The notes below the pieces were generated by a model, which saw nothing but the letters and a program-made list of their open reading frames with translations, made no database searches and was not told where the DNA came from. From an uncultured Lactobacillus sp. (GTDB lineage Bacteria; Bacillota; Bacilli; Lactobacillales; Lactobacillaceae), in the NCBI GenBank assembly GCA_945281075.1, contig CALYQE010000026.1, forward strand, positions 1 to 18,489: 18,489 nt of DNA, given 5' to 3'. Positions 16,042 to 18,489 of the stretch are shown here, one piece after another. The first letter of the stretch is position 1, and every line of letters starts with the position of its first letter. A program made the translations under genes and the position numbers.

Positions 16042-16617
16042 TTAATAATCCTTTAGTCGAATTATATTGTTAGTCCGGTTTTCGCGCTTTTTTTGGTCAA
16101 TTTGTTCCTGCTCTGCAGGTGGATCATCAGAGCTATTAGCTTTTTGCTCTTGGTCTTGATAATCAATGCTGAAAGTTTTTGCGCGGTTAAGTGAATCAAT
16201 GACGTCCGAAGATGACAGCGTGACGAAGTCATCATTGTCGCCTAAGTCACTTGACTCGGCAAAATAATGATTGATTTTGGCAATCCCTTTTTCAGAAAAA
16301 TGTTCTTCTTGGGCTAAATCAAGCAATAATTGATGAAGCCGACTGGCCGAAACTAATTCGTGCTGCAATATTTCGAAGATCCAGGAAAAGTTGGTGTCAA
16401 CGGACTTGAAGTGTTTAACCACCTTGTCTTTGTAAAACGCATCTGTGATCATTTTTACTTCAGTAATGTCATTAGTTTCATTTGCGACTTTTTGTAATTG
16501 AGCGGCTAAGGCTTGACGCTCTTTTAAAGTCAATTCCTGTCCGCCTGGATAAGTCCAGTCTTTAATAATCGCCTGGATTAAAAAGGCTAAGTGCTCAGAG
16601 ATCATTTCATTTGTCAT
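16042..16617 (-). CDS. Hypothetical protein, hydrophilic, with disordered C-terminus
   Basis: I do not recognise this 191-residue protein. The first 120 residues look like a helical domain with aromatic landmarks (IIKDWTYPGG, VDTNFSWIFEILQHEL). From about 121 the sequence is acidic and low in hydrophobics, with a Q/E/D-rich stretch near 153-175 followed by a basic KKRENR and the tail IIRLKDY. There is no signal peptide or membrane segment, so it is probably cytoplasmic. A GGAAG site lies about 9 nt before the ATG. It has its own terminator and a roughly 130-nt leader (starting near 16746) with a conspicuous stem and U-run that may attenuate its expression. Confidence 0.75.
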   Translation of the reverse strand: MTNEMISEHLAFLIQAIIKDWTYPGGQELTLKERQALAAQLQKVANETNDITEVKMITDAFYKDKVVKHFKSVDTNFSWIFEILQHELVSASRLHQLLLDLAQEEHFSEKGIAKINHYFAESSDLGDNDDFVTLSSSDVIDSLNRAKTFSIDYQDQEQKANSSDDPPAEQEQIDQKKRENRTNNIIRLKDY

Positions 16618-16642
16618 TTTAGTATCTTCCGTTCTGACTAAT

Positions 16643-16746
16643 AAAAAAGTTCTACCTTATTTTTTAACTGAGTTAAAAACGTCTAATCATGAATATAAAT
16701 ATATAAAAGGTAGAATGAATAAACAGTAAGGTGGAGTATACCTGAT
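16643..16746 (-). ncRNA. Candidate small RNA or attenuating leader upstream of the hypothetical gene
   Basis: From the predicted start near 16746, the minus-strand RNA reads AUACUCC (16733-16739), a U/A-rich stretch and CAUUCUACC (16709-16717). It ends with AAGGUAGAA (from 16650-16658) followed by six U (16643-16648). TTCTACCTT and its complement form a 9-bp stem enclosing an inner perfect hairpin of 8 bp (16661-16679). The CU-rich part resembles the two small RNAs at 17357-17712. It could terminate as a small RNA of about 100 nt or regulate read-through into the gene downstream. Both roles are inferred. Confidence 0.4.
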
Positions 16747-16752
16747 AACTTT

Positions 16753-16782
16753 ATTATAGTATAACAAATTTGAAATATGCAA
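16753..16782 (-). promoter_or_regulatory. Promoter for the 16.7-kb leader and hypothetical gene
   Basis: Minus-strand -35 TTGCAT (16777-16782) and perfect -10 TATAAT (16753-16758) have an 18-bp spacer. The predicted start is near 16746, about 130 nt before the ATG of the hypothetical gene. Confidence 0.55.
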
Positions 16783-16823
16783 AAAATGTAACTAAAAGAC
16801 CCTGAAAAAAGTGGTAACAGATG

Positions 16824-17303
16824 CTATTTATTGACGGGGCGTTTTGTAACTTGGTAAGTCTGTTCAAAATTATGAGCAACATAATTGAAAGCCTTAATCC
16901 ACTCACGTCTAGTCAGCAGACCTTGAAATACGCCGTGGTCGTTGACAACGGGTAAAAAGGCATTGTCAACCAGCAAGTGCAGCTGAGTTTCCAGAGTAGT
17001 TTGGGCAAAATTGATTTTGTCAAAATCTGTCTGCATCACATTTTTGACTTTTAATTTGTTTAAAGGGGCAAGTGTAATTTCATCGATTGTCAGCATCTTA
17101 TCGGTAATCATTGCTAAACTCAGCAAACCGACTACGCGGCTTTGCTCGTCTAAAACCGGAATTTTGGAATATTTTACTCGAGTTAGGATTAAGAAGGCAT
17201 GATAAAGGGGATTATCAGCTTCAACAAAAGCAATTCTAGTGGCGGGAATAATGAAGGAACCTGATTTTTCTTCTAATAAACGTTGGATTGAAGGGGAAAA
17301 CAT
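16824..17303 (-). CDS. cbpB: CBS-domain protein of the CbpB/YkuL (DarB) type, probable c-di-AMP sensor
   Basis: This 159-residue cytoplasmic protein is made of a CBS-domain pair (about 14-75 and 84-145). It resembles B. subtilis YkuL, also named DarB or CbpB, which binds cyclic di-AMP and in the free state contacts the (p)ppGpp synthetase Rel and pyruvate carboxylase. Shared features are the opening IPATRIAFVEADNPLYHAFLILT, the KIPVLDEQSRVVGLLS strand-turn region and KVKNVMQTDF introducing the second CBS unit. An AAAAGGTG site precedes the ATG by 7 nt. It appears monocistronic, with a possible promoter at 17324-17354. I see no clear terminator after it. Ligand binding is inferred from family membership. 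Confidence 0.8.
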   Translation of the reverse strand: MFSPSIQRLLEEKSGSFIIPATRIAFVEADNPLYHAFLILTRVKYSKIPVLDEQSRVVGLLSLAMITDKMLTIDEITLAPLNKLKVKNVMQTDFDKINFAQTTLETQLHLLVDNAFLPVVNDHGVFQGLLTRREWIKAFNYVAHNFEQTYQVTKRPVNK

Positions 17304-17323
17304 TTAATGCACCTTTTCTGTTA

Positions 17324-17354
17324 ACTATACGCTAATGTCTTTATCGTATAACAA
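17324..17354 (-). promoter_or_regulatory. Candidate promoter of the CBS-domain gene
   Basis: Minus-strand -10 TATAGT (17324-17329) and a possible -35 TTGTTA (17349-17354) have a rather long 19-bp spacer. The element abuts the U-run of the small RNA terminator at 17357. Confidence 0.3.
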
Positions 17355-17356
17355 AG

Positions 17357-17465
17357 AAAAAAGGCCCGCAAGATTTGCGAGCCTGTTAGTTTTCATCTAC
17401 TTTGAAGGAGTAAGAATGAATGAAATAAAAAGTGGGAGTATGTAGCAAGCTTTTTCGCTTACTAC
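17357..17465 (-). ncRNA. Candidate small RNA 1, anti-Shine-Dalgarno type
   Basis: The predicted minus-strand RNA of about 109 nt starts with a hairpin (17442-17465, 8 of 9 pairs). It then has a long unpaired CU-rich segment and ends in an intrinsic terminator (GGC-C-CGCAA pairing TTGCG-A-GCC at 17363-17383, U-run to 17357). Within the unpaired segment are AUACUCCCA (17433-17441) and CAUUCAUUCUUACUCCUUC (17404-17422), an exact complement of a ribosome-binding site plus start codon. A TATTAT box lies about 8 nt upstream of the hairpin. The same order of elements recurs in the candidate RNA at 17556-17712, which supports a conserved RNA. No protein is encoded on this strand. Confidence 0.6.
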
Positions 17466-17555
17466 AGTTAGTAATAATAAACGTTAATTCTGAAGTAAAG
17501 TTAGAAAATCCCTTATAAAAGTGTAAAGAATTCCTTTAGAAGTTTTAAAGGCATA

Positions 17556-17712
17556 GAAAAACCCACGTAATACACGTGAGTCGAAAGGGATAGATATGAA
17601 AATGACCCTTAAAGTCATTTCGGTTTTTTCATTATTTATACTTGGAGGAGTATGAATGAAAAACAAAAAGTTGAGTGTGATATGGGAGTATTGAATACTT
17701 GTACCATGTCAC
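17556..17712 (-). ncRNA. Candidate small RNA 2, paralogue of small RNA 1
   Basis: A minus-strand -10 TATACT (17719-17724) predicts a start near 17712. There a 10-bp hairpin begins at once (17676-17685 with 17704-17713, one G-U pair), capped by an AGTATT/AATACT stem. Next come AUACUCCCA (17683-17691, partly within the hairpin) and UUCAUUCAUACUCCUCC (17644-17660), a second hairpin (17598-17621), and a terminator CACGT/ACGTG (17564-17578) with U-run to 17557. The CU-rich blocks and their order match small RNA 1. The terminator stems differ in sequence but keep their shape, as expected of paralogous RNAs. The RNA is about 157 nt and longer than its neighbour because of the extra hairpin. Confidence 0.58.
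17598..17629 (+). terminator. Plus-strand intrinsic terminator inside small RNA 2
   Basis: GAAAATGAC (17598-17606) pairs with GTCATTTC (17614-17621) and is followed on the plus strand by CGG and six T. It could end a plus-strand (antisense) transcript; on the minus strand it is simply the second hairpin of the small RNA. Confidence 0.5.
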
Positions 17713-17724
17713 ATTATTAGTATA

Positions 17725-17937
17725 CCCAGTAAATGTGAAAAAAGTATGACGAATGGGCATTTTTAAGTTAAAATCGCCAATTTTAAAAAATTAATAACAC
17801 GTCTAAAAAGTTAGAAAATTTAATAAAAAAGGATCGTTACTTGCGTTTTTCAGCCAAAAGACTTGCTTTTTAATAACATGTAAGTTTTCTACATATATCA
17901 CAAAAAAACAAGTGGTTGGTGACGGATAATGGTAAAA
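17725..17937. other. Gene-poor AT-rich region upstream of the small membrane protein gene
   Basis: I see no gene here. The segment holds a weak GGC/GCC hairpin with a TTTTTAA/TTAAAA stem (17756-17778) and two direct copies of ACTTGC followed by five T (about 17838-17874). A block reading AAGTTAGAAAAT (17807-17818) is also present at 17498-17509, upstream of small RNA 1. Confidence 0.4.
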
Positions 17938-17966
17938 TTGTCTGTTAAAGTCTACATTGATATAAT
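17938..17966 (+). promoter_or_regulatory. Promoter of the small membrane protein gene
   Basis: A -35 TTGTCT (17938-17943) and a perfect -10 TATAAT (17961-17966) have a 17-bp spacer. The predicted start near 17973 gives a leader of about 40 nt. Confidence 0.68.
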
Positions 17967-18013
17967 TAGAGATATTGTTTTTATATCAAGATTTTTTGAA
18001 TGTAAGGAGAAAA

Positions 18014-18331
18014 ATGAAACGAGAAAAATTTCGGAAAAAAATAACTTTTTGGCTTCGTTTTTCTGGGTGGTTTTGTCTATTACCAGCTTCAATGTGGCTA
18101 TTTGCTTATCGGATGGTAGGTGCAAAAGATTTAGCCACCTTCTGTCTACTTGAGATAGCTACTATAGTTATCTTCGCCGTGTTTGTTTTAACTACTGCTG
18201 AATGTGAAATGTGGTATAAGCCAGAAAAAATCTTAATATTGATGGTATTTTCGTTTCTATTTATGCCATTTATTGTTTTGATACCGCTTTATTTCGCTTA
18301 TAGTGCGAGCCGAAAGCTAGAGAAGCTTTGA
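18014..18331 (+). CDS. Small membrane protein of unknown function, three predicted helices
   Basis: I do not recognise this 105-residue protein. It opens with a strongly basic stretch (MKREKFRKK), followed by three hydrophobic segments at about 11-32, 41-62 and 72-97. A short loop between helices 2 and 3 (TAECEMWYKPEK) and a charged tail (SRKLEKL) complete it. An AAGGAG site lies 4 nt upstream of the ATG, and a good promoter is at 17938-17966; the frame also extends upstream to a TTG at 17975 that lacks a ribosome-binding site. The size and topology would fit a bacteriocin immunity protein or a small stress membrane protein, but no bacteriocin gene is visible, so this is only a possibility. 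Confidence 0.72.
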   Translation: MKREKFRKKITFWLRFSGWFCLLPASMWLFAYRMVGAKDLATFCLLEIATIVIFAVFVLTTAECEMWYKPEKILILMVFSFLFMPFIVLIPLYFAYSASRKLEKL

Positions 18332-18447
18332 AATTGTTAATAAAATATTTAAATTTGATAAAAGAATAGTCAAAGCTTTCTGGTTGCTTGCTAACAGTAG
18401 TAATATACTCGGTAGAATTGTAGTTGATTGGTATTGAAAGAGATAAG

Positions 18448-18489
18448 ATGATGATTAAAAAAGAGAAAAAGTCTTCGCGTGCCAAGCGC
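18448..18489 (+). CDS. Start of a gene truncated by the window end
   Basis: Fourteen codons (MMIKKEKKSSRAKR) run off the right edge, opened by ATG ATG with GAAAGAG 5 nt upstream. The lysine- and arginine-rich start is compatible with a cytoplasmic tail before a membrane helix or with a DNA-binding protein. Function cannot be inferred. Confidence 0.5.
   Translation, partial: MMIKKEKKSSRAKR

Noticed and set aside
16618..16746. T-box riboswitch in the leader of the hypothetical gene
   Set aside because: No AGGGUGGNACCGCG-like T-box sequence and no specifier-loop layout; the leader is too short.
17484..17666. 60-codon minus-strand open frame, considered as a type I (Fst-like) toxin
   Set aside because: There is no ribosome-binding site, no typical hydrophobic helix followed by a charged tail, and a terminator hairpin lies inside the frame.
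17416..17694. Two very short plus-strand frames with excellent ribosome-binding sites (17416-17445, 9 codons; 17656-17694, 12 codons)
   Set aside because: They lie antisense to the conserved CU-rich blocks of the two predicted small RNAs, have no plus-strand promoter I can see, and share little beyond the ribosome-binding site and the first two or three codons. The minus-strand RNA reading explains the conservation better.
1..18489. CRISPR arrays, insertion sequences, prophage genes, tRNA or rRNA
   Set aside because: No regularly spaced repeats, transposase or integrase motifs, terminal inverted repeats or cloverleaf-like RNA genes were seen.

Overview
The window looks like part of a lactic acid bacterium chromosome, most likely the Lactobacillus acidophilus/helveticus/crispatus group. 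The base composition is moderately AT-rich and Shine-Dalgarno sites are strong. The most telling marker is a tandem pair of deoxynucleoside kinase genes that closely resemble the dak/dgk pair known from L. acidophilus. Two near-perfect parS sites (ParB-binding palindromes) flank an acetyltransferase gene, so the window probably lies in the origin-proximal part of the chromosome. I see no insertion sequence, phage gene, CRISPR array, rRNA or tRNA.

Layout. (1) 1-4850 is a sugar-phosphotransferase locus. A divergent RpiR-type regulator (-) faces a three-gene operon (+): a YdjC/ChbG-type carbohydrate deacetylase, a PTS EIICB permease and a GH4 phospho-glycosidase. The GH4 enzyme carries the CDMP signature of 6-phospho-alpha-glucosidases, an unexpected partner for a ChbG-type deacetylase. 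A perfect 11-bp inverted repeat around the predicted transcription start is the likely operator. (2) 4859-6240 holds dak and dgk (-), the subunits of a heterodimeric deoxynucleoside salvage kinase. (3) 6377-7048 is a GNAT acetyltransferase (-) between the two parS sites. (4) 7110-8440 is an Asp23-type envelope operon (-): AmaP-like anchor, DUF2273 membrane peptide, Asp23 protein. (5) 8483-9312 is nagB (-) with a consensus promoter whose 18-bp spacer is filled by a NagR/YvoA-like palindrome. (6) 9343-13022 holds a MacB/FtsX-type ABC exporter and a YdcF-type membrane protein (-). (7) 13222-15846 holds a CPBP intramembrane protease (+) converging on a P1B metal-transporting ATPase (-). (8) 16042-17303 holds an unrecognised hydrophilic protein and a CbpB/YkuL-like CBS protein (-), both minus strand. 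(9) 17304-18489 is mostly gene-poor. It holds what I read as two paralogous minus-strand small RNA genes, then a small three-helix membrane protein (+) and the start of another gene (+).

The most original observation is the small RNA pair at 17357-17465 and 17556-17712. Each predicted RNA begins with a hairpin at the expected start site. Each then has an unstructured CU-rich stretch antisense to a ribosome-binding site plus start codon, and ends in an intrinsic terminator. The arrangement resembles the streptococcal csRNAs in logic, although I see no CiaR-type promoter. The 5' leader of the hypothetical gene at 16042-16617 carries a similar CU-rich stretch followed by a terminator-like fold and may be a third, diverged member.

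Several genes appear to use non-ATG starts: GTG for the PTS permease, TTG for the AmaP-like gene, TTG or GTG for the acetyltransferase, and GTG or possibly ATT for dak. Start positions here were chosen by Shine-Dalgarno spacing and family alignment.
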